Shown here piece by piece: positions 45,042 through 54,723 of a stretch of DNA of 64,000 nt. The DNA comes from Streptomyces sp. NBC_00525 (GTDB taxonomy: Bacteria > Actinomycetota > Actinomycetes > Streptomycetales > Streptomycetaceae). The translations under genes and the position numbers were made by a program. The first letter of the stretch is position 1; each line of letters begins with the position of its first letter. The notes under the pieces were generated by a model. The model worked only from the letters and a program-made list of their open reading frames with translations. It searched no databases and was not told the DNA's origin. The stretch lies in the NCBI RefSeq assembly GCF_036346595.1, contig NZ_CP107834.1, positions 1,302,001-1,366,000 on the forward strand. The letters are read 5' to 3'.

Positions 45042-46417
45042 CCACGGCGGTGCGGGTGACCTGGGTGCAGCCGGAGGACCTGGTGGGCCACGAGCTGCGG
45101 CAGGCCGCCGAGGACGGCCGCGACGCGCGCGCCCTCGCCCGCCGCTGGTACGAGGCCGGCGGCTCCCCCGCCCCGGAGCGCGCCGGGGCCTCCTCCCCCG
45201 GCGCCCCGCCCGGACTGCGCGCGGTCGCCGAACGGCTGCTCGACGAACTCGCCCTGCTGGAGTCCCCGCTGGCCGCCGACGAACCGGACGCCCTGGACGC
45301 GATCCGGGCCGCCTGCCCCCAGTGGCCGCGCCCCCGCGGCGGGCAGCCGGCGAGCCGGGAGCGGCTGCACGCGGCGTGGCTGGGCCGGGCCGCCGGCTGT
45401 CTGCTCGGCAAGCCGGTCGAGAAGCTGCCGCTGGCCGGCATCCGCGCCCTGGCCCGCGCCACCGGCAACTGGCCGCTGGACACCTGGTTCACCGGCCGGG
45501 GCCTGCCCGCACCGCTGGCCGCCACCTATCCGTGGAACCGGCGCTCCGCGGCCACCTCGCTCGCCGAGAACATCGACGGGATGCCCGCGGACGACGACCT
45601 CGACCACCCGCTCCTTGCCCTGCTGCTGCTCCAGCGGCACGGCACCGCGTTCACCACGGCGGACCTGGCCCGGCTGTGGCTGGAGGAGCTTCCGGCGGGG
45701 CGTACGTTCACCGCGGAGCGGATCGCGTACCGCAATCTGCTGGACGGCATCGAACCCCCGGACACCGCCCGCCACCGCAACCCGTTCCGGGAGTGGATCG
45801 GCGCGCGGATCCGGGCCGACGTGCACGGCTGGACCCGGCCCGGCGACCCGGCCGGCGCGGCGGAGCAGGCGTACCGCGACGCGGTCCTCAGCCACACCGG
45901 AAACGGCGTCTACGGCGCGATGTTCACGGCGGCGGCACTGGCCGAGGCGGCGGCCGGCGAGACCGATGTGCACGGCTGCCTGGCCACCGGGCTGCGCGTG
46001 GTGCCGCCGCGCTCGCGGTTCGCCCGCGCGGTACGGGACGGCATCGCCGCCGCCCGCGCGGAACGGGACTTCGATACGGTCGTGGACCGGCTGCACACGG
46101 CGTACGGCAGGTATCACTGGGTGCATGTGCTGCCCAACGCGGCCCTGCTGGCCGCCGCCCTCACCCACGCCGACGGCGACTTCACCGGCTCCATCTGCAA
46201 GGCGGTGTCCGGCGGCTGGGACACCGACTCCAACGGGGCGACCGCCGGTTCGCTGGCCGGGCTGCTCGCCGGACGGCCGGACGCGCTGCCCGAGCGGTGG
46301 ACCGCGCCGCTGAAGAACCGGCTCGCCACGTCCGTCCCCGGCTTCGACGCGGCGGGTTTCGACACCCTCGCCGCACTCACCCACCGGCTCACCCACGAGG
46401 AGGCACTCCGCCCATGA
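45038..46417 (+). CDS. ADP-ribosylglycohydrolase family protein, divergent long subfamily (fourth of four)
   Basis: The 459-residue protein is of a distinct, longer subgroup. An N-terminal domain of about 110 residues (VTTAVRVTWVQPEDLVGHEL...) precedes the hydrolase core. Core motifs are variant: LGRAAGCLLGKPVE replaces GDALG (Asp to Cys), MPADDDLDHPLLALLLL corresponds to TDDT, and SGGWDTDSNGATAGSLAGLLAG is the C-terminal metal motif typical of this subgroup. It resembles ADP-ribosylglycohydrolase-annotated proteins found beside sugar-uptake and ribokinase genes. GTG 45038 overlaps the previous stop and its own stop overlaps the kinase start (ATGA). The substrate is probably a small riboside, which is inference. 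Confidence 0.82.
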   Translation: MTTAVRVTWVQPEDLVGHELRQAAEDGRDARALARRWYEAGGSPAPERAGASSPGAPPGLRAVAERLLDELALLESPLAADEPDALDAIRAACPQWPRPRGGQPASRERLHAAWLGRAAGCLLGKPVEKLPLAGIRALARATGNWPLDTWFTGRGLPAPLAATYPWNRRSAATSLAENIDGMPADDDLDHPLLALLLLQRHGTAFTTADLARLWLEELPAGRTFTAERIAYRNLLDGIEPPDTARHRNPFREWIGARIRADVHGWTRPGDPAGAAEQAYRDAVLSHTGNGVYGAMFTAAALAEAAAGETDVHGCLATGLRVVPPRSRFARAVRDGIAAARAERDFDTVVDRLHTAYGRYHWVHVLPNAALLAAALTHADGDFTGSICKAVSGGWDTDSNGATAGSLAGLLAGRPDALPERWTAPLKNRLATSVPGFDAAGFDTLAALTHRLTHEEALRP

Positions 46418-47298
46418 CCAGAGTCGCGGTGCTCGGCAGCACCAATATGGATCTTGTGGCCTACGTCGACCGGGCCCCCGAGCGCGGCCGGACCGTCACC
46501 GGCCGCGAGTTCCGCACGATTCCCGGCGGCAAGGGCGCCAACCAGGCCGTCGCCGCCGCCCGCGCGGGCGGGGACGTGCTGATGATCGGCGTGGTCGGCG
46601 ACGACGAGTACGGCGTGCGGATGCGGGAGAACCTGGAGCACTCCGGGGTGGACACCGACCTGCTGCACACCGTCGAGGGCCCCAGCGGCACCGCGCACAT
46701 CGTGGTGGACGCGACGGGCGCCAACTCGATCGTGGTCGTCCCCGGCGCCAACGGCACCATGACCGCGCTCGGACCGGGCGAGATGGCCGCCATCGCCGAG
46801 TCCGACCTGCTGCTGCTCCAGCTGGAGCTGCCGCTGTCCGCCGTGATCGAGGGCGCCCGGGCCGGCCACGCCCAGGGCGTACGGACGGTGCTCACCCCCT
46901 CCCCGGTGCGGGAGCTGCCCGCCGAACTCCTCGACCACATCGACCTGCTGGTCCCCAACGAGCACGAGGCGGCGGAGCTGTCCGGCTACGACGATCCGCA
47001 CGCGGCGGCGGAGATCCTGCTCGCCCAGGTCCCGGCGGTGCTCATCACGCTGGGCTCCAAGGGCTGCCTGTACGCGGACCGGGCCGGCCGCGCCACCCTC
47101 TTCCCCGCCCCGGAGGTCACCGCCGTGGACACCACGGGCGCCGGCGACACCTTCGTCGGCACCCTGGCCGTGGCGCTCGGCGAGGGCCGCCCGGTGCCGC
47201 AGGCCATCGCCTGGGCCTCGGCCGCCGCCGCGCTCTGCGTGCAGAAACCGGGCGCCTCGGTCTCCATGCCGTACCGCAGCGAAATCGACACCGCGTGA
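46414..47298 (+). CDS. Ribokinase-family (PfkB) sugar kinase
   Basis: The 294-residue PfkB kinase is closest by motif to ribokinase (D-ribose to ribose 5-phosphate). The substrate motif is IPGGKGANQAVAAARAGG (about 33-50), and the catalytic Asp and anion hole are in DTTGAGDTFVGTLAVAL (about 239-255). VLGSTNMDLVAYVDRAP is the ribokinase-like start. The lid loop and ATP-site segment (VPNEHEAAELSGY) are present. ATG 46414 overlaps the preceding stop. In the operon it would capture ribose released by the glycohydrolases. A nucleoside or another pentose as substrate is possible. Confidence 0.88.
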   Translation: MTRVAVLGSTNMDLVAYVDRAPERGRTVTGREFRTIPGGKGANQAVAAARAGGDVLMIGVVGDDEYGVRMRENLEHSGVDTDLLHTVEGPSGTAHIVVDATGANSIVVVPGANGTMTALGPGEMAAIAESDLLLLQLELPLSAVIEGARAGHAQGVRTVLTPSPVRELPAELLDHIDLLVPNEHEAAELSGYDDPHAAAEILLAQVPAVLITLGSKGCLYADRAGRATLFPAPEVTAVDTTGAGDTFVGTLAVALGEGRPVPQAIAWASAAAALCVQKPGASVSMPYRSEIDTA

Positions 47299-48494
47299 GC
47301 GCCCCCGCGGCGCCGCCGCTGACCGGACTGCGGGTCGTCGATCTCGCCACGCTCTTCGCGGGCCCGCTCTGCGCGACGATGCTGGGCGACTTCGGCGCCG
47401 AGGTGATCAAGGTCGAGCATCCGGTGCGCCCCGACCCCTCGCGCGGCCACGGGCCCGCGAAGGACGGCATCGGCCTGTGGTGGAAGATCCTCGGCCGCAA
47501 CAAACGCAATCTGACGCTCGACCTCTCCGCCCCCGAGGGCCGCGAGCTGCTCCTGCGGCTGGCCGCCCGCACCGATGTGGTCATCGAGAATTTCCGGCCG
47601 GGCACGCTGGAGCGGTGGGGCCTGGGCCCCGACGAGCTGCACGCCGTCAACCCCCGGCTGGTGCTGGTGCGCGTCACGGGCTTCGGCCAGTTCGGCCCGT
47701 ACGCCCACCGGCCCGGCTTCGGGACGCTCGCCGAGGCGATGAGCGGCTTCGCGGCGATCACCGGGGAGCCGGACGGGCCGCCGACCCTGCCGCCGTTCGG
47801 CCTGGCGGACTCGATCGCCGCGCTCGCCACGGCGTACGCGGTGATGGCGGCGCTGGCCGGCCGGGACCGCACCGGCGAGGGCCAGGTGGTGGACATGGCG
47901 ATCATCGAGCCGATCCTGACCGTGCTCGGCCCGCAGCCCCTCTGGTACGACCAGCTGGGTTACGTACAGCCGCGCACCGGGAACCGCTCTCGCAACAACG
48001 CCCCGCGCAACACCTACCGCACCTCGGACGGGCAGTGGGTGGCCGTCTCCACCTCCGCGCAGTCCGTCGCGGAGCGGGTGATGCGGCTGGTCGGCCGGCC
48101 CGACCTGATCGACGAGCCGTGGTTCGCCTCCGGCTCCGGGCGTGCCGAGCACAGCGACGAGCTGGACGAGGCCGTCGGCCACTGGATCGGCCGGCACTCC
48201 CGCGAGGAGGCGCTGTCCGCGTTCGAGAAGGCGGAGGCCGCCATCGCACCGGTCCAGGACGTGCGGGACGTGCTGGAGGACCCGCAGTACCGGGCGCTGG
48301 ACTCCGTCACCGAGATCGACGACCCGGAGCTGGGCCCGCTGCGGATGCAGAACGTCCTCTTCCGGCTCTCCCGGACGCCGGGCGCGATCCGCTGGGCGGG
48401 CCGCCCGCACGGCGCCGACACCGAGGAGATCCTCACCGAGCTGGGGCTGAGCGGGCCGCAGATCGAGGCGCTGCGGGCGGAGCGGGTGCTGTGA
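47295..48494 (+). CDS. CaiB/BaiF family CoA-transferase
   Basis: The 399-residue class III CoA-transferase moves CoA between carboxylic acids. GLRVVDLATLFAGPLCATMLGDFGAEVIKVEHP is the family start, GRNKRNLTLDLSAPEGRELLLRL the next block, VIENFRPGTLERWGLG follows, and Asp172 in FGLADSIAALATAYAV is the predicted catalytic residue that forms the glutaryl-type anhydride equivalent. GTG 47295 overlaps the kinase stop and its stop overlaps the lyase start. With the CitE-like gene next, the pair resembles succinyl-CoA:hydroxyacid CoA-transferase/lyase modules (citramalate-, malate- or itaconate-type). The acid substrate is unknown. Confidence 0.88.
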   Translation: MSAPAAPPLTGLRVVDLATLFAGPLCATMLGDFGAEVIKVEHPVRPDPSRGHGPAKDGIGLWWKILGRNKRNLTLDLSAPEGRELLLRLAARTDVVIENFRPGTLERWGLGPDELHAVNPRLVLVRVTGFGQFGPYAHRPGFGTLAEAMSGFAAITGEPDGPPTLPPFGLADSIAALATAYAVMAALAGRDRTGEGQVVDMAIIEPILTVLGPQPLWYDQLGYVQPRTGNRSRNNAPRNTYRTSDGQWVAVSTSAQSVAERVMRLVGRPDLIDEPWFASGSGRAEHSDELDEAVGHWIGRHSREEALSAFEKAEAAIAPVQDVRDVLEDPQYRALDSVTEIDDPELGPLRMQNVLFRLSRTPGAIRWAGRPHGADTEEILTELGLSGPQIEALRAERVL

Positions 48495-49306
48495 GCGCGG
48501 CGGCGGCCCCGCTCACCCTGCTGTACGTGCCCGGCGACCGGCCGGACGTGGTGCTCAAGGCGGCCGGGTCGGGGGCGGACGTGGTGATCGTGGACCTGGA
48601 GGACGCGGTCGCCCCCGACCGCAGGGAGTACGCCCGCGCCGCGACCGCCGAGCTGCTGTCCGGCCCGCCGTCCGCCGGGGCGCCGCCCTTCCACGTCCGG
48701 GTCGGCGACGAGGCGGACGTGCGGGCGCTGGCCGGGCTGCCGGGGCTCGCGGAACTGCGGCTGCCGAAGATCACCCACGCCGCGTCCGTCCACCACATCG
48801 CGGCGCTGGCCCCCGGGGTCGCCCTCTGCCCGCTGCTGGAGTCGGCCCTCGGCATCGAGCACGCGTACTCGGTGGCCTCCGCCCATCCCCAGGTCCGGGC
48901 CGTCGCGCTGGGCGAGGCGGACCTGCGCGCCGATCTGGGCGTACGGGAGGACACGGGCCTGGACTGGTCGCGCAGCCGGGTGGTGGTCGCCGCCCGCGCG
49001 GCCGGTCTGCCGCCACCGGCGCAGTCGGTCTTCGCGGACGTCCGGGACCTGGACGGGCTGTGGTCCTCCTGCGCCCGGGGCCGGGCGCTGGGCTTCCTGG
49101 GCCGGGCGGCGATCCATCCCCGGCAGCTCCCGGTGATCGAGCGGGCGTTCCGCCCGACGCCGCAGGAGGTGGAGGCGGCCTGGGAGGTCGTGGAGGCGGC
49201 CCGTGACCGGGCGGGCGCCCAGGCCCTGCCGGACGGCCGTTTCGTCGACGCGGCGGTGGTCGCGCAGGCGCGGCGGACGCTGGCGCTGGCCCGGCGGAAG
49301 CGGTGA
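48491..49306 (+). CDS. CitE-like CoA-ester lyase (HpcH/HpaI aldolase family)
   Basis: The 271-residue TIM-barrel lyase belongs to the citrate lyase beta/malyl-CoA/citramalyl-CoA lyase group. LTLLYVPGDRPDVVLKAAGSGADVVIVDLEDAVAPDRR is the family N-terminus; the metal ligands are in CPLLESALGIEHAY (Glu) and ALGEADLRADLG (Asp/Glu); GRAAIHPRQLPVIERAF binds CoA. It should cleave a 3-hydroxyacyl-CoA formed by the CoA-transferase upstream into an acyl-CoA plus a 2-oxoacid or aldehyde. It is the last gene of the seven-gene operon, followed 26 bp later by a perfect hairpin. Confidence 0.86.
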   Translation: MSAAAAPLTLLYVPGDRPDVVLKAAGSGADVVIVDLEDAVAPDRREYARAATAELLSGPPSAGAPPFHVRVGDEADVRALAGLPGLAELRLPKITHAASVHHIAALAPGVALCPLLESALGIEHAYSVASAHPQVRAVALGEADLRADLGVREDTGLDWSRSRVVVAARAAGLPPPAQSVFADVRDLDGLWSSCARGRALGFLGRAAIHPRQLPVIERAFRPTPQEVEAAWEVVEAARDRAGAQALPDGRFVDAAVVAQARRTLALARRKR

Positions 49307-49332
49307 CCCGCCGCATCGCCCACCACGACGGC

Positions 49333-49363
49333 GAGGGGCCGCCGGGAATCCCGGCGGCCCCTC
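49333..49363. terminator. Terminator of the seven-gene operon and lgt
   Basis: A perfect 14-bp stem (49333-49346 with 49350-49363) closes an AAT loop between the convergent CitE-like gene and lgt (stop at 49382). Confidence 0.88.
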
Positions 49364-49381
49364 ACTCGGCTCTGCGCGGCG

Positions 49382-50362
49382 TCAGCCCTTGGCTGCTTCC
49401 GCCGTACCGTCCGCCTTCGGCGCGTCCGCGATCGCGTCCGCACTCGTGTCCGCGTCGGCGTCCGCGTTCGTGTCGGCGGACTCCACCGGGGCCTCGGACT
49501 CCTCGGCGGCACTGTCCTTCGCCTCGTCCGGGGATTCCGCCGCCTCGGCCGCCTTGGGCTCGACGATCTCCTCGCGGCCCGGCCGCAGCTTCGCGGAGAC
49601 CACGATGTACGTCACCGCCAGCGCGAACACGATGATCGCGGTCCACACGTTGAGCCGCAGGCCCAGGATGTGGTGCGCCTCGTCGACCCGCATGTACTCG
49701 ATCCAGGCGCGCCCGGCGCAGTACGCGGCGACGTACAGCGCGAACGCCCGTCCGTGTCCGAGCTTGAAGCGGCGGTCCGCCCAGATCACCAGCAGCGCCA
49801 CTCCGACGCACCACAGCGACTCGTACAGGAAGGTCGGGTGGTAGGTGCCGGCGACCCGGTTGGGGCCCTCGCTGATCTTGAGCGCCCACGGGACATCGGT
49901 CGCCCTGCCGTACAGCTCCTGGTTGAACCAGTTGCCCCAGCGGCCGCAGGCCTGGGCCAGGGCGATACCGGGGGCGAGGGCGTCGGCCCAGGCGGGCAGC
50001 GGGATGCCCCGGCGGCGGCAGCCGATCCAGGCCCCGACCGCGCCCAGCGCGATCGCACCCCAGATGCCGAGGCCGCCCTGCCAGATCTTGAAGGCGTCGA
50101 CCCAGTTCTCACCGTCGCTGAAGTACAGCTGGTAGTCGGTGATGACGTGGTAGAGCCGTCCGCCGACCAGGCCGAAGGGCACCGCCCAGACGGCGATGTC
50201 GGCGACGGTGCCGGCGGTGCCTCCTCGGGCGACCCAGCGCTTGTTGCCGAACCAGACGGCGACGAAGACACCGATGATGATGCAGAACGCGTAGCCGCGG
50301 AGCGGGATCGGTCCGAGATCGATCACGCCGGTCGACGGGCTGGGAATGTAGGCAAGGTTCAT
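49382..50362 (-). CDS. lgt: Prolipoprotein diacylglyceryl transferase
   Basis: The integral membrane enzyme attaches diacylglycerol to the lipobox Cys of prolipoproteins, such as the LivK-like protein in this window. The 326-residue protein has seven membrane spans. The family signature GRWGNWFNQELYG holds the essential residues, IPLRGYAFCIIIGV and VGGRLYHVI are conserved, and HPTFLYESLW and RAWIEYMRVD lie in the later spans. A 60-residue acidic Ala/Glu/Asp-rich C-terminal tail (about 265-326) is an actinobacterial addition. It starts 117 bp after the thioredoxin-fold gene on the same strand, with a hairpin between. Confidence 0.96.
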   Translation of the reverse strand: MNLAYIPSPSTGVIDLGPIPLRGYAFCIIIGVFVAVWFGNKRWVARGGTAGTVADIAVWAVPFGLVGGRLYHVITDYQLYFSDGENWVDAFKIWQGGLGIWGAIALGAVGAWIGCRRRGIPLPAWADALAPGIALAQACGRWGNWFNQELYGRATDVPWALKISEGPNRVAGTYHPTFLYESLWCVGVALLVIWADRRFKLGHGRAFALYVAAYCAGRAWIEYMRVDEAHHILGLRLNVWTAIIVFALAVTYIVVSAKLRPGREEIVEPKAAEAAESPDEAKDSAAEESEAPVESADTNADADADTSADAIADAPKADGTAEAAKG

Positions 50363-50381
50363 GGCAGCTTCGACGCTACCC

Positions 50382-50414
50382 TGCCGGACGGGAGGTACGG
50401 CAACCCGTCCGGCA
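50382..50414 (-). terminator. Hairpin between the thioredoxin-fold gene and lgt
   Basis: TGCCGGACGGG (50382-50392) pairs perfectly with CCCGTCCGGCA (50404-50414) around an 11-nt loop. It begins 64 bp after the thioredoxin-fold stop and ends 20 bp before the lgt start, so it may terminate the first gene or lie in the lgt leader. Confidence 0.65.
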
Positions 50415-50478
50415 ACTTCTGGGTAACGAGCGGGTCATCGATCCCCCGGCCGGTCCCGGTCCGGTTCCCGCGGGTGCG

Positions 50479-51297
50479 TTACGGCGTGGCCGTGGCGGTG
50501 CCGGGCTTCTTGCCCTTGTTGGCCTCGGCGACCCACTTCTCGAAGTTCTCCACGGTGATCGCCTCGTCGCCCTTCTTCGGGAAGATCGACTCGCCGTTGA
50601 GGAGCGCCGTGGGGGTGCCCTGGAAACCGCCGTCGCGGAAGGCCTGGTTGGACTTCTGCACCCAGGTGTCGTGCTTGCCGTCCTCGACACAGGAGCGGAA
50701 TCCGGGCGTGTCCAGCCCGTCCACCTTCTTGGCGAGGTCGATCAGCTTGTCGTTGTCGCCGAAGGCGTCGTCGGTCTCCGGCGGCTGGTTCTGGTACAGC
50801 ACGTCGTGGTACGCGGAGAACTTGCCGGCGTCCTGCGCGCAGGCGGCGGCGTTGGCGGCCTTGAGGGAGCCGCTGCCGCCCATGTTGCCGTCGATGATCG
50901 TGGCCAGGTGGTAGTCCACCTTGATCCGGCCGTCGCGCTCCATCCGGTGGATCGTGTCCCGGAACGCGTTCTCGAACTGGGCGCAGACCGGGCAGCGGAA
51001 GTCCTCCCAGATCGTGAGGGTGGACGGGGCGTCGTCCGCGCCGACGCGGATCGCCAGGGCGTCCTTGCCGGTCGCGCCGGACGGGGCGACGGCCGGCCCC
51101 GACGCCTTGGACTTGTCGCTCTTGCCGTCGGTGTTGGCCGCGATCACCCCGACCACGGCGGCCAGTCCCAGCACCCCCACCACGGCCGTCGACACGATCA
51201 GCGTCCGGCGCCGGCGATCGCGCGCCTTCGCCTGTTCGCGCTGCTGCATCAGCCGGTCTCGCGCGGCCCTCTTACCCTGTTGGTTCTTCTCGCTCAC
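50479..51297 (-). CDS. Membrane-anchored DsbA/thioredoxin-fold protein
   Basis: The 272-residue protein has a basic cytoplasmic N-terminus (about 30 residues), one membrane span (RTLIVSTAVVGVLGLAAVVGVIAA, about 31-54), and an extracytoplasmic DsbA-like thioredoxin domain with the redox pair CPVC in WEDFRCPVCAQFENAFRD. The cis-Pro is in GFQGTPTALLNGE. It should act in disulfide formation or isomerisation outside the membrane, like actinobacterial MdbA/DsbA proteins. GTG 51297 (VSEKNQQGKRAARDRL) is the start; no good ribosome site is visible, and a strong hairpin ends only 14 bp upstream. It lies between trpA and lgt, as in other Streptomyces. Confidence 0.88.
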   Translation of the reverse strand: MSEKNQQGKRAARDRLMQQREQAKARDRRRRTLIVSTAVVGVLGLAAVVGVIAANTDGKSDKSKASGPAVAPSGATGKDALAIRVGADDAPSTLTIWEDFRCPVCAQFENAFRDTIHRMERDGRIKVDYHLATIIDGNMGGSGSLKAANAAACAQDAGKFSAYHDVLYQNQPPETDDAFGDNDKLIDLAKKVDGLDTPGFRSCVEDGKHDTWVQKSNQAFRDGGFQGTPTALLNGESIFPKKGDEAITVENFEKWVAEANKGKKPGTATATP

Positions 51298-51310
51298 ACC
51301 GCAGGAACGA

Positions 51311-51340
51311 CCCGGAGAGGCACTCGCGTGCCTCTCCGGG
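51311..51340 (-). terminator. Hairpin between trpA and the thioredoxin-fold gene
   Basis: CCCGGAGAGGCAC (51311-51323) and GTGCCTCTCCGGG (51328-51340) make a perfect 13-bp stem with a TCGC loop, 33 bp beyond the trpA stop. It probably ends the trp operon. It also sits only 14 bp before the next start codon, which leaves almost no room for a separate promoter. Confidence 0.8.
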
Positions 51341-51372
51341 CCCAGGTCCACCCGTTCGGGTTACCTCGGGTG

Positions 51373-52181
51373 TCAGCGCTTTCGAACACCTTCGGCAAGG
51401 TCGGCCGCCAGTGACCGGACGGCCGCGAGGCCGGCCGCCTCGTCGGGGGCGTCCAGCATCCGCTTGACGAAGGCCGAGCCGACGATGACGCCGTCCGCAA
51501 AGCCGGCGACCTCGGCCGCCTGCGCGGCGTCGGACACGCCGAGGCCGACGCAGACCGGCAGCTCGGTGGTGGCGCGGGTGCGCCGGACCAGGTCCTGCGC
51601 CTGTGCGCCGACCGAGGCGCGGGTGCCGGTGACGCCCATCAGGGAGGCGGCGTACACGAAGCCGGAGCCCGCATCGGTGATGGTGGCGATCCGTTCGTCC
51701 CTGCTGCTGGGCGCGACGACGAAGACGGTGGCCAGGCCGTGCCGCTCCGCGTGCTCGCGCCACAGCGCGGACTCCTGGACCGGCAGGTCGGGCAGGATGC
51801 ACCCGGCGCCGCCCGCCGCGGCCAGTTCGGCCGTGAAGCGCTCGACGCCGTACCGGTCGATGGGGTTCCAGTACGTCATGACCAGGATCGGCGCCCCGGT
51901 CGCCTCGTACGCCTCGCGCACCGTGCGCATCACGTCGGCGATCCGCACGCCGCCGCGCAGCGCGATGTCGTCGGCGGTCTGGATGACCGGCCCGTCGAGC
52001 ACCGGGTCGCTGTGCGGCAGCCCCACCTCGACGACGTCCGCGCCGCCCTCGACGACGGCCTTGACGGCCTCGATGCCGCCGTCGACGGTCGGGAAGCCGG
52101 CCGGGAGGTACGCGATCAGCGCGGCCCGGTCCGCGGCCCGCGCGGCGGCGAGCGTGCTGTTCAGCAGTTCGATGTTGCCGG

Positions 52182-52185
<4 letters not shown>
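51373..52185 (-). CDS. trpA: Tryptophan synthase alpha subunit
   Basis: The 270-residue TIM-barrel subunit cleaves indole-3-glycerol phosphate to indole and glyceraldehyde 3-phosphate, passing indole to TrpB. Catalytic residues are Glu53 in [12 protein letters not shown] and Asp64 in VLDGPVIQ. The phosphate loop is [29 protein letters not shown] 52185 overlaps the trpB stop (GTGA), giving coupled translation. It is the last gene of the trpC-trpM-trpB-trpA group. Confidence 0.97.
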
Positions 52186-53468
<1,283 letters not shown>

Positions 53469-53613
53469 GCGGAACGTGCTCCTCGTCGTGGCGGGGCGGA
53501 TGACACCGTCTGCGCCGTGGGCGGAGCGCCGCCGCGGCCGGTGACCGGGGCGGTTCCGGCCGCACGGGACCGCGCCCTGGTGGGCGGGGTCGGTGCGGCG
53601 GCCGGGGCTCGCT

Positions 53614-53781
53614 CTACAGCGCGGGCCCCGTGCGCCATCGCATGCCGTTGACCTGGCCGGGCTCGGCCCCGATCACGTACCGCACCCGCCGGCCGCGCAC
53701 ACGGCGCGCCGGGGCCCGGCAGCCGCGGTGCCACGAGGGCAGCGCGCAGCTCAGCGGCTCGGGGTGCGGGAGGAGGGACAC
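53614..53781 (-). CDS. trpM: TrpM-like small protein (tryptophan biosynthesis modulator)
   Basis: A 55-residue reading frame starts at GTG 53781, 7 bp after the trpC stop, and ends at TAG 53616-53614. Almost every codon ends in G or C. The protein begins [12 protein letters not shown], has an Arg-rich middle ([18 protein letters not shown]) and ends [16 protein letters not shown]. From memory this matches the small gene between trpC and trpB in S. coelicolor (SCO2038, trpM), reported to modulate tryptophan synthesis; I could not check the alignment. It has two Cys, no membrane segment and a strongly basic charge, so nucleic-acid or protein binding is plausible. Confidence 0.68.
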   Translation of the reverse strand: MSLLPHPEPLSCALPSWHRGCRAPARRVRGRRVRYVIGAEPGQVNGMRWRTGPAL

Positions 53782-53788
53782 GGCCGGG

Positions 53789-54598
53789 TCAGCCCCGCCC
53801 GTGGCGCAGGGCCGGGTGGGCGCCGGCGGCGACCAGGTCGGCGACGGCGGCGCGCGGGTCGCGGCCGGTGACCAGGGACTCGCCGACCAGGACGGCGTCC
53901 GCGCCGGCGTTGGCGTAGGCGATCAGGTCGTGCGGGCCGCGGACGCCGGACTCGGCGACCTTGACGATGTGGTCCGGGATCTCGGGGGCGACGCGCTCGA
54001 AGGTGGAGCGGTCGACCTTGAGGTCCTTGAGGTTGCGCGCGTTGACGCCGATGACCTTGGCACCGGCCGCCACGGCGCGCTCGGCCTCCTCCTCGTCGTG
54101 GGCCTCGACCAGGGGCGTCAGGCCGATGGACTCGGCGCGCTCGATCAGGGAGACCAGCGCCTCCTGTTCCAGGGCGGCGACGATCAGCAGCGCGAGGTCG
54201 GCACCGTACGCGCGCGCCTCCCACAGCTGGTACGAGGTGACGATGAAGTCCTTGCGGAGGATCGGGATGTCCACCTTGGCGCGGACGGCCTCCAGGTCGG
54301 CCAGCGAGCCGCCGAAGCGGCGCTGTTCGGTGAGGACGGAGATGACGGACGCCCCGCCGGCCTCGTAGTCGGCGGCGAGCGCGGCCGGGTCGGCGATCGC
54401 GGCGAGCGCGCCCTTGGAGGGGCTGGAGCGCTTGACCTCGCAGATGACGTTGACGCCCTCGCCGCGCAGGGCGGCGACGCCGTCCTTGGCGCGCGGGGCG
54501 CGGGCGGCGCGCTCCTTGAGCTCGTCGAGGCCGACCTGTGCCTGCCGCTCCGCGAGGTCGGCGCGGACGCCGTCGATGATCTCGTCGAGCACACTCAC
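53789..54598 (-). CDS. trpC: Indole-3-glycerol phosphate synthase
   Basis: The 269-residue TIM-barrel enzyme closes the indole ring of tryptophan's precursor. [13 protein letters not shown] gives Glu54, Lys56 and Lys62 of the active site; [26 protein letters not shown] and [13 protein letters not shown] follow, and [10 protein letters not shown] and [11 protein letters not shown] bind phosphate. GTG 54598 ([19 protein letters not shown]) is the start. The actinobacterial form is monofunctional, with no TrpF fusion; that step is supplied by PriA further along the window. trpM follows after 7 bp. Confidence 0.97.
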   Translation of the reverse strand: MSVLDEIIDGVRADLAERQAQVGLDELKERAARAPRAKDGVAALRGEGVNVICEVKRSSPSKGALAAIADPAALAADYEAGGASVISVLTEQRRFGGSLADLEAVRAKVDIPILRKDFIVTSYQLWEARAYGADLALLIVAALEQEALVSLIERAESIGLTPLVEAHDEEEAERAVAAGAKVIGVNARNLKDLKVDRSTFERVAPEIPDHIVKVAESGVRGPHDLIAYANAGADAVLVGESLVTGRDPRAAVADLVAAGAHPALRHGRG

Positions 54599-54723
54599 GC
54601 GAGCGGCCCCCTTCCGGAGCGGTGGCAGAAAACGTATCGGGCCGGGGATCAGCCACTCCGATGGTATCCGCAGGTGGCCACCGTGCCCGCATCCGGCCAC
54701 CCGCTGTCCCATTCCCTGGGACT

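Noticed and set aside
49333..49363. Hairpin between the CitE-like gene and lgt as a regulatory RNA
   Set aside because: Its position between convergent stops and its simple perfect stem fit an ordinary bidirectional terminator.
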